DNA of 64,000 nucleotides from the NCBI GenBank assembly GCA_030063045.1, contig JAQSEB010000068.1, positions 523,560-587,559 on the forward strand, written 5' to 3'. The position numbers were made by a program, and so were the translations under genes. Source of the DNA: Pratylenchus scribneri. Taxonomy: Eukaryota; Nematoda; Chromadorea; Rhabditida; Pratylenchidae. This document shows, one piece after another, positions 1-12,331 of this stretch; position 1 is the stretch's first letter; every line of letters starts with the position of its first letter. The notes beneath the pieces are model-generated. The model was not told the origin of the DNA. It saw only the letters and a program-made list of their open reading frames with translations, and searched no databases.

Positions 1-983
1 CAGCCCCACAATCCCCTTTTATGCAAAAAGACAATTCCTTATAATATTTTGTCCAAAAAGGTAGGAGGATAACTAAATTATGTCGTCCATCTACACAGCA
101 ACATTGCAAGCCAAAAAGCACGTTTTCAGCCAAAAACATGAGGAGAAAATCAAAGAGGAGACCGCCGGCGATTGGTCCTTGACATATTGTTTCCCTCCTA
201 ATTTTCTCCGTCCTTCCTACTTCCACCCTTTTCCCTAACAAGTCGATTGTCCAATTTTGGGCCATCGGGCCATCAACCGGTGGAAAAGAAGACTTGAATG
301 AAGAAGAGGGGTTGGCCCAATTTTCCTCCGGACGAATCAAAGGGACTTAATATTGGAGGGAAATGATGGTCATTACAACATTTTTGCATTGTAATTTTTG
401 TTAATCATCTTCATATTTGGGTGTCCTTTCGCCGGTGTCCTTCCTCGTGTTGAATTGCCCAATTCACTCCCCTCCAAAAATTGTTATTTTTATTGTCAAT
501 TGTAAAATTTTTTTACATCATAAAATTCCTTTAATGGTCCCCAAAATCGTCTACTATATTTTTTCCAAAAATAAATTCCCAAAAAACTCTGCCCTAGTTA
601 TTCTCCAAACTTCCGGTTCACTAAAATTTTTGACCTAATCCATAAAAGCATTTGCCTTGTTATTATTTTCTAATTAATTTAAAATTAAATTCTTGCATTT
701 TCCCATGCAGTCCCAATATTTCCAATTCTTCAATCTTTCATAGTTAGCAGAAAGGCCCACAAAATTTATTGCCCAATACCCATCCTTCGAGAATTGAAGC
801 CTAACCAAACCTAGAATTCATCTAGCCTTTAAAACCTTAAAATTAATCCTAAATTTTACTCTCATTTTTATATTATTTTATTTTTTTCAGGAAGGGATAC
901 AAAGGGATACAATATTTTGGCCGCAAAGTTCGCCAAATCACCTCTTTCAATAATAATTTGCTTAAAAAGCATCAGATCGCCCA
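1..983. other. AT-rich intergenic DNA, no gene seen
   Basis: Short open frames occur here but none has an acceptable splice context, domain or codon bias. The stretch reads as AT-rich noncoding DNA that ends at the 9-bp duplication (975-983) of the neighbouring inverted-repeat element. Confidence 0.5.
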
Positions 984-1402
984 CGTGCGAGGACATTTCC
1001 TAAATAGACAGAGGACGGTGCAAATGTGGGCGCTTCCTAAAATGGTGCAAATGTGCATGTTTTCGACTATAATAAATCAGAAACCGGTTTTAAACCCTAC
1101 AAACCTTATACCATTTTGTAGATCTCATCGAGACGCATCGATTGGTATATAATTTGTCATGGTTTGAATCAAAATTAAAGGGTATTAAACCATTTTTCCA
1201 GTTTTTGGTTTTAAACTCTTTTATTTTGGCCATACCATAACAAATTATATACCAGTCGATGCGTCTCGATGAGATCTACAAAATGGTATAAGGTTTGTAG
1301 GGTTTAAAACCGGTTTCTGATTTATTATAGTCGAAAACATGCACATTTGCACCGTTTTAGGAAGCGCCCACATTTGCACTATTTAGGAAATGACATAGCA
1401 CC
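984..1402. mobile_element. MITE-like element with long TIRs and 9-bp target duplication
   Basis: Two long inverted arms of roughly 190 bp pair almost base for base. The left arm starts near 994 and the right arm ends at 1392; both hold the motifs AATAAATCAGAAACCGGTTT and GATCTCATCGAGACGCATCG. The direct repeat GATCGCCCA lies just outside at 975-983 and 1403-1411, so the element is 419 bp with a 9-bp target-site duplication. Nine-bp duplications and long TIRs are typical of Mutator-like elements (known); membership of that superfamily is inference. It has no coding capacity. Degenerate relatives occur at about 14505-15060. Confidence 0.8.
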
Positions 1403-1411
1403 GATCGCCCA

Positions 1412-3046
1412 TTGCGCGTAATCCCGGCTCCTTCCATTGCAATATTAAATCAATTATTTGACATTTTTTTGATATTTCTCCTACAATATTCTCAATTTTT
1501 CCTATTATTTATAGTTGAAAAAATCAATTTACCAATTTTCCATGCGCAATTTGGACTTCCCCCTTTTCATTAAAAGGATCAAACAATATAAAAAAGACAA
1601 AGGAAATTATTGTCTACCTCTCAAATGGATTATTTTCTTCCGTTCAATCGGCGAAAGCAAAAAAAAGTCTATCTATCGGTGGTCGGTCCACTCTTCACAA
1701 ATGAAAGGTCCCTCCGGCTCCCCTCCTCAATTTCCCCCCTTTCAATTCACTCAAAGTCCTTCGTTTCCATTTTCCATTATTTATTTTATTCATTCCCATT
1801 TCCCATCGGCCCCCTCTTTTTGTCGCTGATTTTCGCCTCATGGTCCCCAAAAGCATTCACTCAATCGCTTGATTTCGATTCATTGGACTTAATCGAGTGG
1901 AGTGTGGGTGGGGTGATGGACTTTTGGTGGACATTAATGACGACTGACGATGAATGAAACAATGGGGCATGAAGGTGGGCGATGATGATGAGAGGAGGAA
2001 TGGGGGAAAATGGTCGAAAATGGATTTTTCTGTTGAAATTAATTAAAAAATCGAGATAAGATACCGCTACTTGATGAAAATATGTTCATACCAAAAATGC
2101 CCCTTTAAAGCCTCATGTCTAATAAACCCCCCACTCTCTAATAATTCCCAATCTTTTTTGGAAGGGTTGAAAAAGCAATACCCCTGCGGTCTAAATGACC
2201 ATTTACGGTAGTTGCAGCCCAAAGATCAACGAATTTTTTTTATTAATCTGGGAAAATGATAACATTTTGTTCGAAAAAATAGAATTTCTCTACAAAAATA
2301 TGTTATTAAATTTTTTCTAGCCTTAATATAATTTTGGCCTTTCAACTAAGCTTCGTGTCCGAGGCTTCATTCTTTTTAATGTTGAATATTAATAATACCA
2401 TTTTATATAGAGGAAATTGAGCCTTTTTAAATGATATACCATTTATTACCAGCCAATTTAAATATTTCCTGGGCAAGATAATAGCCAAAACCACCTACAA
2501 TAAAGGTGCTCAATTACTATTCCCCAAGAAAAAGGGATGGAACTTTTCATCCCGTTGAATTGTATAAAATTCTCACGAATCGTGACGATTTACGGTGATG
2601 ACTAACATAAAAGCAGTCCGCACTCTCTGCTCTTTAAGCCTTTATTGACCGCGGGGAGAATGGTGGACTCTGATGAGTCGATGGGGGCGAATATAGATTT
2701 TTAATCGATCAAAATTTTTGTAAATGGGATAATTCATAATTTTGTTATTTTTTTTGTTAAAATATAAAATTCAGAATTTTTTGTAAAAATAATTTAAAAA
2801 TTTTAAATATAAATTTAACCCAAATTCGTGTTCCCAGGAACTCGAGAATTTCACAAATTTAATATATTTTAATTTGTAAAATAAATAAAAATAATATTTA
2901 AGAAAAAATAAATCAAAGAATTAGAATTAAATGCGACAAAAAACAACGATAAAAATAAATTAATAGAATTAATTCTACGGCTGCACAAAAATTCACTGCA
3001 AACCAAATTTGCACCATTTTCTGCCCCATTTCAAGAAATTCTTGCA
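1412..3046. other. Upstream region of the membrane-protein gene
   Basis: AT-rich DNA between the MITE and the first coding exon. Open frames at 1515-1957 are low-complexity Ser/Pro/Phe strings without a plausible gene structure. I could not identify a promoter, TATA element or splice-leader acceptor with confidence. Confidence 0.4.
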
Positions 3047-6000
3047 ATGAATTTCGGCCAAATTTTCCATCAAATCATCACAAATTCTTCCCTCCTTTTA
3101 ATTTTCTTGCTTTCACATCAAACAAGGATATCAAGGACGGAGGAACAAGCAAATGATGCCACCGTCGACAAATTAAATGTGCCGGTTGCCTTTCCAATTT
3201 ACAGGCCACCATTGGAAACAGTGCAAAGGCAGAAAACATCGGTCGAGAATGTTGTGGGTTTTTTGACTCACATCAATTATCTTTTATTTTTTTACCCATA
3301 TCGAATAATTCTAAATCATAAAAATTATTAATATTTGGTATATTTTTCGGTTATCTGGTCGCCAGATTTTTCACCACCAAAATCACCCTAAATATCCCTA
3401 AAATTGGCCATAAGATTCCAACACTAAATAGTCGTTTTTTTCAACATTTTTTAATTAAATATCAATAATAAATAAAAATCACAAAGTTTTTTTTTCAAAC
3501 CTGACGACAGAAAACCGGAAAATATCAATATTTTTTTTTCCATTGTAATTTTCGGATCTAAGCATTAATATGACCTTATTTTGCCCATTTTGGTGGCCAA
3601 TGCCAAAATTTATAATTCTTTGATGACAAAAGTTCAATAAAATGAAGGCTAACATTCATGATCCATCCCAATATCCACTATAAAAATGTATTTTAAATTT
3701 AAATAAAAAATAATGAATTTGGGTCGCATTATACTTTTGAATTCCAATTTTTATGAGATAAAAAATTTAAATTTCACTTTTATAATTTGAAATTGGAAAT
3801 ATAAAATATCCCATAACATAAGAATTTTCCATAAATTAATTATTTTTTAGCAGAGACAACCTCTCCGGTTTCATTCCCTTCCTCAACACATTGCTGTCCC
3901 CGCAATGGCACCGGCATCGCCATCATTCTCCTCTCCGTCAAATTTGACTACTGGCCATGTGGAGGAAATTTCTGGCCAAGGATCCGAATCCTCAATCGCA
4001 TCACCAGAAGAGGCAATGGAAGAGGAGGAAAGTGAAAATCAAAATCATCGGGATGCCGATGGGGATGAGCAACTATTTTTGACACAAAAAAGCACATCAA
4101 CTCTGCCAACCGTGACCATTCAATTGGGAAAAGGTGCGTGGATAATTGGAGGAATTTTCCATTTTATTAATTAGATTCGGAAAAGGTGATACATTAATTA
4201 ATTTAAATTTGAATCGGAATTGGGACTCACAATATAAAATAGGTAATTCGGAAGGGATTTTCGGTACTCCTTAATTATCCCAGGCAGAATTTCTTAAATT
4301 TAAAAAAATGAGATATATCGCGAAAGCGAAATAATTAAATAAATTGGGTAGGGTAAAATTTAAAATAATTAATATTTATTTCAAATAAAACATATATAAA
4401 AAGATTTGAAATTTGCAAATAAAAAAATATAATTAGAAAACAATTCTTTTCAAATTGATGAAATTATTTATTATAGAAAATGCCGATTCTTCATCCGACG
4501 AATCTGCTGGCACAAAGAACAATGGAATCAGTACAAAGGGAGGAAAAACGAAAGGGCCAATGAAAATGAGCAAATCCGCAGGCAGTGGAATTGAATCCAT
4601 TTTGACAACAACTGCAGCAGCTACAGAAAACAGGTGGAAAACATTTTTATAAATTATTTTATTATGATATTAAGATTTTTCTTTTAAGTAAAATTGCCGA
4701 AATTTATATTTAATCTTAAAAATTTTTTGCATCATTTTCCTGGGCTTAAATTACCATTTTGTAATTGCTTAATTTTATTTTAAAAATACAATTTTAAATT
4801 GGTAAATTTGACAATAAAGCCAAGAATTTGCGCCTTCATTCTCTCCAATTGATGTAATTTTTGTTAGAAAAAAAAATAAAAATGCCATTTTTGTGTGAAA
4901 TTTGTCTTTATTGGAAATATTTATTGGCCTTAAACTTAAACATATATTAATTCAAAAAATATTATTAAAAAATTTCCAATCCCATAAATTATTTATAAAT
5001 TTCAGCCAATCCTTATTGTCAGCCGATCGCCGTCTCCATCCCCAGCAACAACAACAATCGGCATCATCAGCAAGGCCTGTTTCTGTCATAAATACACCAC
5101 AATTCCAACTTTTCACTGGCATGGGCATGGAAATTATTGGTCTGTTTTTTGGAGATAATAAATAATATTTTTCCTTCAAAAATATTAAATTTTCAATGAT
5201 TTTCTATTTAAAATATACCCAGCCTCAATAATCTAGTCAAAACTTATTAAGAAGGCCCAGATTTTTGGTCAAAAATTCCAAAAATCTATTTTTTTTCTTG
5301 AAATTTGTTAATTTCGGAAACGTCAAAATAGATAATTTTGAATTTTTATTCCATTTTACAATGAAATTTGCACTCAAAAATGTCAAATTAGGTAAAAAAA
5401 GCAAAATCTATCAAAAACATTATTGATTTATCATCAAATCCGATACATATTATAAAAGATGAAAACTTAAAAATTTGCTTCCTACTAAAAAATTAATGCT
5501 TTTAAAGGCATAATATCCAGAATATTTTCGGATTAATGATCGGTCATCAAGTTGAATTATTAATTAATAAAGAATATAGCCAACTAAAACGATACATTTT
5601 TGACAAAAAATTTTTTTTTTTAATTCAATGAATTTTATTTTGTATTTTCCAAATCATCAAAATTTGTCATCCATTTCGCAAATTTTTAGACAGTCATGAA
5701 GGAAGCAATGAGCAATCAGCAACGGGCACAACCATTTCAGCCCCATCATTGGGCCAAAATAATGCGGCTGGTACAAAAGAAGAAGCCAAAGTAGAAGAAG
5801 AAAACAATAATGGTCATCACCATCACAAAATGCTTCACTACAATCGGGCCGAATCAAATGCATCCTCCTCCATCCCCGGTTCACCCATTCAAATGGTCCA
5901 TTTGTCCACATTGGGTGTGGAATCAGGCATATCGACTACAACGAAAAGTCCACCATCAATTTCCTCAACATTTAAAACAACAACATCAATGGGTTCATTA

Positions 6001-9000
6001 GCTATTGAAAAAGGTGGAAAAACATTAGTGTTATTGTGGGAGGAGGAGATTTTTGAGCATAGAGAGCATCTTCAAAAAGATTCCTTGAAATCATGGGGGA
6101 TTTTTTACAGGAAATTTTCCTATTGCCCCGAAAATCCCTCCCATCCCAATTCATAATCGAAGGGAAATTTTCCTTTATTTTTGAATAGAAAATTATACTT
6201 TTTTAATATCCCTTTGAGAATTATTTTCCAGTCCTTCAAATATAGTGAAAATATTGCAATAATTTTTAAAATTTACTTTTCCATCAGAAGTTATATAAAT
6301 CCTCAAAATAGAGCTTTATTGAGGGTGGGCTATTAAAATTGTATGTGTTATATGCGTATTATAAATCCAGAATCTGAATCCCTAAGAATATGAGATACTT
6401 ATGTACTTTGTGTGCACACTTTTGAAAAGTGCTTGGTCCCCCCTATGGTCTGGCATATTTCGGGTTAGGGTCAGTAAGGGTTGGGTTAGGGCTAAGATGG
6501 GATAAGAATCATCTTTCGGGTATCCTAAACCCAAACCCTCACCCAAACCCTAAAACCCAAAGGGGGGACCAAGCACTTTCCAAAAGTGTGCACACAAAGT
6601 ACATAAGTACCAAATATGAAAATTCTCCCATCATTTCTGCCCCGAATTCATTTCATTGCCCAGAGTTTGTGTATTTGTAAACTATTGCAAATCTCAGTGC
6701 CCATATTCAAAAGACTATGACTAAATAAAATTCAAGAATAAATTAAAAACTTTTTAAATTAAATAAAAAATAACTAAAAATATCTTTATATTCTAAGAAA
6801 AATATTAAATTTAATTTTTTTTTGCTTTAAAATTTGAATTTTTTTGCAGCTTCAACATCAATCCCAAATATTTCTCCATCATCTTTGCGCACTTTGACTT
6901 CATCCACAGTTCAAAGCGATACCGCCAAATTGAAGACATCATCAATTAACCCAGCAGAAGGCGAAGAGAAGGCCGATGAAGCCTTCAAGACGGAGGCAAC
7001 CACCAAATTGCCCACAATTTTGTCCACAACCGGCGTTCCAACATCCGGTAAATAATTTATTTTACGCTTTAAATTTTAACATTTTTGACTTTCATTTTTG
7101 TTAAATTTATGGGTAATCTTGATAAGCCCAATGCCAAATCATTTACCAAATATAGGCAACTTTTATAAATGTTGGCATTGGCATATCCTTACCAAGATGG
7201 ACAAATATGATTGAAATAGAATTATTTTCTTACTTAACATCCATCCAATAGGAATGTGCCTAAATTAGTAGGATTTATTGGAAATTTTGGACTCTACTCT
7301 CTAAAACATTTCCGAATAAGGAGAGGCCAGCCTGATAATCTTATTAATAGAGAATGGATTTTTTAAGTTTGGATTTGGACCTACTTTTTATCAGATTTTA
7401 TGAGAAAAGTAGAAAATAATTTTTTGAGCAATTTTTTGATCAATTTATCTAATTTTTGGCACTTTTTCAAAAAATTAGGCCAAAAAATCTATCAAATTAC
7501 TTGAGAAAATCCATAAATACTTAACATTTTCTAAAATTTTTTCATTATTTGTTAGCAGATGAAGTGACCGAAGATTTGTTAGCCATGCTCAATCATTCCC
7601 CACCATCTCCGCCTCCATTCGTCTCGGCAAAAAATCAATCATCTAATTTAAATAATAAAAAAGCCAACAATAATTCTTCGCATTTTATGCCAACACCACC
7701 GAACAAGCCACCAACCCAATTCCCGGTTTCCGCTGAATCCAATGACCAATTAAGCCGTCAAATTGGCCTGAGCGGTGGACACGATGAATTGGATGCTGGC
7801 TTTGAACGGCAAACTCAACAAATTCCACCGGGTGCCGAAATTGAAGGTGCCAATGGCAATGGGCAAGGAGGAGAGTTGGCCCAAACTACGCCATCTTCGC
7901 CTAATAATGAACAAACAGATATTGTGTTGACTAGGCCAACAAAACCACCTCCTCAGCAGTCTTTGTTTTGGTCAACAACAGCGGAGGTGAATAATAAATT
8001 TGAGTATTGAATTGGGATAATTATAAAAATTTCACAATATTTTTTTTAAATTTTGGGTCCCATTATTAAGTTTTGGTAACATTTTTTGACTCAAAATTTT
8101 TTCATTTTTTGGCTAACAAATATTACTTATTATTTGAGCTTGGGTTTAAGTTTAGGCAGAGGACTGGACTAGATATAGGTTTAAAAAATATGCTTTAAAT
8201 TAAATTTTAAATCCTATATATATATTTATATTTTGCGCCCTCATTAAATTTATGAAAAAATTTTTTGCACAATTTTTTGCCCCAAAAATTTCTTTGACCA
8301 TATAATTAAGCTTGACTAAGTAGCTTCAATCTAGAACTAGACTTATTTAGGATAGGTTCAACTATAAATTAGGCCAGATTTCTATCAAATTCAATAATTC
8401 TTTTCATCAATAATCAACTTATTCTTATCAATATTAGTGGCAATACTAAAATTTAAGGATATTATTTACTTAAAAAATTGATTATTCTCTTTTTAAATAA
8501 ATAAATTTAATTAATTAATTATTAATTAATTTTCCAGCCTCCTTCCAATGAAAATATTGCTGCTAATAATTCAACGCGCATTTTCACACGGTTTCCACTT
8601 CTGTGGACATCAACCATCGCTCAAGAAAATCCAACAAAATTTACCACAACGCCGGCCACAAAATTCGAAACAATCACAAATGGATTTGGCCAACATTGGC
8701 AACCAATTGGTGCAAAAACAACAACAACAGAGGAAGAAACACCCCAGCCGCCCACATTCAATTGGGGTGGACGCATTTCACCTTCAATTAAGGTGAATTT
8801 TTTTGAGGATATAAAGGGCCGCTTTTTGTTTTTAGGTCCCAAAAATTCGTAGAATAGATTCATATTTAGGAGGTATTTTCGTAAAATTTGCCAAATAAGA
8901 TTCGGGAATGTTAAAATGGATAATTTTTGCTTATTTCATTTTATTTCCCTTAAAAAGTGTCAAATTTGGTAAAAAAATATGTAAAAAATACATCAAAAAT

Positions 9001-10929
9001 ATGAAATAAATGCTCAAAAACATTGCATAAAAATAGGTCAAAACCAAAAATCTTTTAGCGATTTTGAAGAGTTTCATTTGCCATTTCTCTTTTTATTTAA
9101 TTGTTTTAGGCAACCACAACGGAATGGCCAATGGGCAATCATTTGGGCGAGACAGAAGAGGAGGAACACGAACCAACCGAAGGGGAAAATCAACCAACAA
9201 TAATTAGTAGCACACAAAAAAATATGGTAGAAAATGCAGGAAATGGCAACATGGATGGTGGTGAAAATGCGCACAATGGTGAAGAGGTGGGAAAATTTTA
9301 ACATTTTTACATATAAGAATTAGTCCTAATCTAGGGCTTAAGTTATTTGGAGCGAGAACTGAGCTTAGGCTATAGGCTCTAAAAACCCGGGCCTTCGCCG
9401 AAGGCCTTAGCCTTTTTTATTGGCCCAATAAACGGGATAGGAATAATGGGAAACGGGAAAATGACTTAAATCATTCTTTATTAATTGTGCAAGAAATTGT
9501 GATAATAATATGAAAGGAAACCTCACTTGTCAGCAACAGGAGAGGAAAAAGAAATGGGTTTAAAAAATGAGAGATTGGGGCAATATTTGATTGATAAGAT
9601 GAAGGGGTAATTAAGCAAAAAGTGGGGGTATAGTAGGACAAATAGGAAAGGCCCTTAGGCATTTTTGGCATTGATATATAGAATTTAGACCATTTTAATC
9701 CTTTTGCACTAATAAAGCATTTAATCTTTGCATTTGTGATAAGCAAATGATTAATAAGATGGAAATGAGATCATAAAGAAGTCATCGTTTAATAATTTTC
9801 TCCTGTCCGAAAACACTATAAAAACCCAAAAAATAAAATTTTTAAAATTATTAAAAATAATTAAAAATAATTTCCAGAATGTGCAATCCAGCGAGGCATC
9901 ATCAAAATTCAGCAGTAGCACAATTCATCATCATCAGCCAACTTCAAATCTTCGAGTGTTCATCATTGGTGGCATCATTTTAGGTAAAATAAATTATTTT
10001 TATTATTTTATCTAAGAATTAATTTTGTATTTAAAATTTTTTATAAATTTCAAATTAATAAATAATTAAAAATGAAAGAAATTATTAATAATTTTTCATA
10101 AAAATTTTAAACCCATAAAATTTTACACTAAATCGAAAATTATTTGAGGAAAATTTTTATTTGCACTAAATAACTTATTTATTAATAAAATAATTAAAAT
10201 TTTAAAAAATTTAAAATTATTTAAAATTTGATTAGATTAATTTATTTTTTAATTGAATTTTAAATTTTACACATTTTTCAGCTGTGCTAATTACGGTTAT
10301 TGCTGGCAGCGTGTGCACTGCAAAATATGTGAAGAAAAGTCGTCAATTGCATGGGAAATATCGAGTAAGTCAAATTCAATTTTTTAAATATTTTTAGATA
10401 AAATCTAATAAAAAAATTTTTTGGTAAAAATTTCTAAATATTTCGGTAAAAATTTGTAATTTAAAATTTTTTAATAATTTTTCAGTAAAATTTCTAAATA
10501 TTTTTTAAAAATTTTTAATAAATCATTAATTTCCATTAAATTTGTAAAAAATATCAAAAAAAGAATTTAAAAATTTTAATTAAAAAATGAATCAAAATTT
10601 TCAAATTTTTTTATCTAAACAATAAATAATTTTTTTCACTAAATTAATAAGAATTTTCAACTTTTAAATTTAATCAATAAATAATTCAATTTTTTTTCAC
10701 CATTTTTTAAAATTCTTTTAAAATAATTTCTAAGTGATTTTTTTTATTAAAAATTAAGAATTTTTAAAATTTTTAGCCAGCCGCCTATGAAATGCAAACC
10801 CAACATCAGCATCGATTCCAACAACCGGACTATGCCCAACATATAATTCCCTCATCCAATTCAATTAGCCAACCACCAAATCAACAGCAAACTGCAATAT
10901 TCAATGGCAAAGAGGAGAGACTAATTTGA
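3047..10929 (+). CDS. Predicted type I membrane protein with Ser/Thr/Pro/Gln-rich ectodomain (12 exons)
   Basis: Exons read: 3047-3253 (donor uncertain by a few bases), 3851-4133, 4477-4633, 5006-5139, 5690-6013, 6850-7047, 7559-7986, 8538-8792, 9110-9286, 9878-9983, 10282-10364 and 10777-10929. All junctions are GT..AG and the phases agree throughout, giving about 834 residues. The protein starts with a hydrophobic signal peptide (about residues 12-24). A long low-complexity ectodomain follows, rich in Ser, Thr, Pro, Gln, Asn and acidic clusters, which suggests O-glycosylation. One transmembrane segment (about 748-770) is followed by a basic stop-transfer stretch and a ~64-residue Gln/His-rich tail. 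I recognise no folded domain or orthologue; the layout resembles mucin-like or syndecan-like membrane proteins, but the tail lacks the syndecan EFYA end. Introns 5, 6 and 9 hold inverted repeats. Confidence 0.8.
6394..6612. mobile_element. Small inverted-repeat (MITE-like) element in intron 5
   Basis: Arms beginning TACTTATGTACTTTGTGTGC are mirrored at the right end. The near-complete pairing continues into a centre made of GGGTTAGGG-like and CCCTAAACCC-like strings. AATATGA lies on both sides (6387-6393 and 6613-6619), suggesting a 7-8-bp target duplication. It contains the GGGGGACCAAGCACTTT motif also found in the arrays at 23-29 kb. It is noncoding and would be removed with the intron. Confidence 0.7.
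7105..7205. repeat. Short imperfect inverted repeat in intron 6
   Basis: CCAATGCCAA near 7130 is mirrored by TTGGCATTGG near 7170. Weaker pairing extends outward on both sides (ATCTTG.../...CAAGAT). It may be a decayed miniature element. Confidence 0.4.
9390..9406. repeat. GC-rich perfect hairpin in intron 9
   Basis: GGCCTTC and GAAGGCC form a 7-bp stem around the 3-nt loop GCC in otherwise AT-rich intron DNA. It resembles the mini-hairpins of the arrays at 23-40 kb. Confidence 0.5.
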
Positions 10930-12331
10930 TTGATAATATTTTGTACATAGAATTTGGTTCAAAAATATGTTCAAAAATGTCTAAATTTATTATTAATTTC
11001 CATTAAAAATCTCGAACATTTTTTTGAGTTTTATTAATCTCTTATTTATAATTAAATTTTTATAGCATTTTATTATTTTAAAAATTCAAAATTGTTCTTT
11101 CAAAATTCATTTTTGACTCGATTTTATATTTTTTCCACCCATATTTTCCCAATTCCCATCAATAATATTGGAGATAATGAATAAAAAATTTAAAAATTTT
11201 TTGGCTCCATGATCCTAAAAATGTTAATAATGTTCCAATATTATCAAAATTGAATATTTTTTGTATTAATAATTTTCTCATTTTTTCATTGTTTTTTAAT
11301 TTCAAAATTCCTTATTATACCCTCATCAATTTTGGTATTCATTTTCCCTCATTTAAAGCGCCTTTTTAATCCATTCTTAACAATGTTCAAATAATTGTAC
11401 AATTATATTTTACTTTTACCTTTAATGTAGAAAAAACATGAATAAATTTATTATACGTGTAAAAATGAAATCATTAATAAAAAATTTGAAATTATGATTA
11501 CTGAAAAATATTAAAAAAAGATGAATATATTTTTAAAATCATAGTAGTTGAAAATTGGAAACAAAAACAATTTGTTTGCGAATTGTGAAGCCAAGGAATA
11601 AAATGCTTTATTGAGTCATTGGTTTGCATGCATCCCATAAATTTGCTGGAGGAAGAGATTCATATTAGAAGTAGAATAATTCAGGTTTTCAAAAATTGGA
11701 CCTCTGTTGAAACCAACAAAAAATTAAATTTCAATAAAATAAAAAAAATTGTAAATGGTCATTGGCTATATTCTAAATGATCCAATAAAATATATTCCGA
11801 ATGTTATAATTTTATCCTTTTATAAATTTCGATAAAACAAAAAATTGCCCATTTCCAATTTAGATTTGATCCAATTGTATAGTTGCATTATAAAAATAAA
11901 ATTTACGAACAAAAATTATAAAAGGTTTCTTATTTCCAATTGGAAATATAAATATGATGGATTAATTAAAGTAAAGCACACCACTGTATCCTTTGAAGAT
12001 TATGTAGGCGGCATTTGACATTTTTATTTGTTTGCAAAAGGAAAATAAACGGCAATCAGCAGGGAAAGATTAGAAATGCATTAAAGAATAATGAAAGGGA
12101 AATTTAAATTAAACTTCAGAAATAAAGGAAATAAAATTAAATCTTTTTTGTTCATTTTAATTGACCAAAGACCAAAATTTTAATCCCATCATAAATAATT
12201 TGTTTTAATTTACTAAAAACTAATGAATATTTAATTATAAGTTCACTCAAATCAGCATTTTAGAATAAATAAGAATAAAAATATAAATTTTTAGATCAAT
12301 TCCATTATTTATCATCTAAAAAAGTTGAGAA
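10930..12331. other. 3' flank of the membrane-protein gene and intergenic spacer
   Basis: Very AT-rich DNA with several AATAAA strings (for example near 11180, 11450 and 11600) that could serve as polyadenylation signals. I see no further gene or repeat. Confidence 0.45.

Noticed and set aside
1515..1957. Open frames of 104 and 115 codons upstream of the first gene
   Set aside because: Low-complexity Ser/Pro/Phe content, overlapping frames and no splice or domain support.
2665..2700. CTGATGAG resembling a hammerhead ribozyme core
   Set aside because: The downstream GAAA core is replaced by GAAT and stem II barely pairs; no matching stems I or III are found.
6455..6560. Telomere-like GGGTTAGGG / CCCTAAACCC strings
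   Set aside because: They are the inner part of an inverted-repeat element inside an intron, irregular and few in number.
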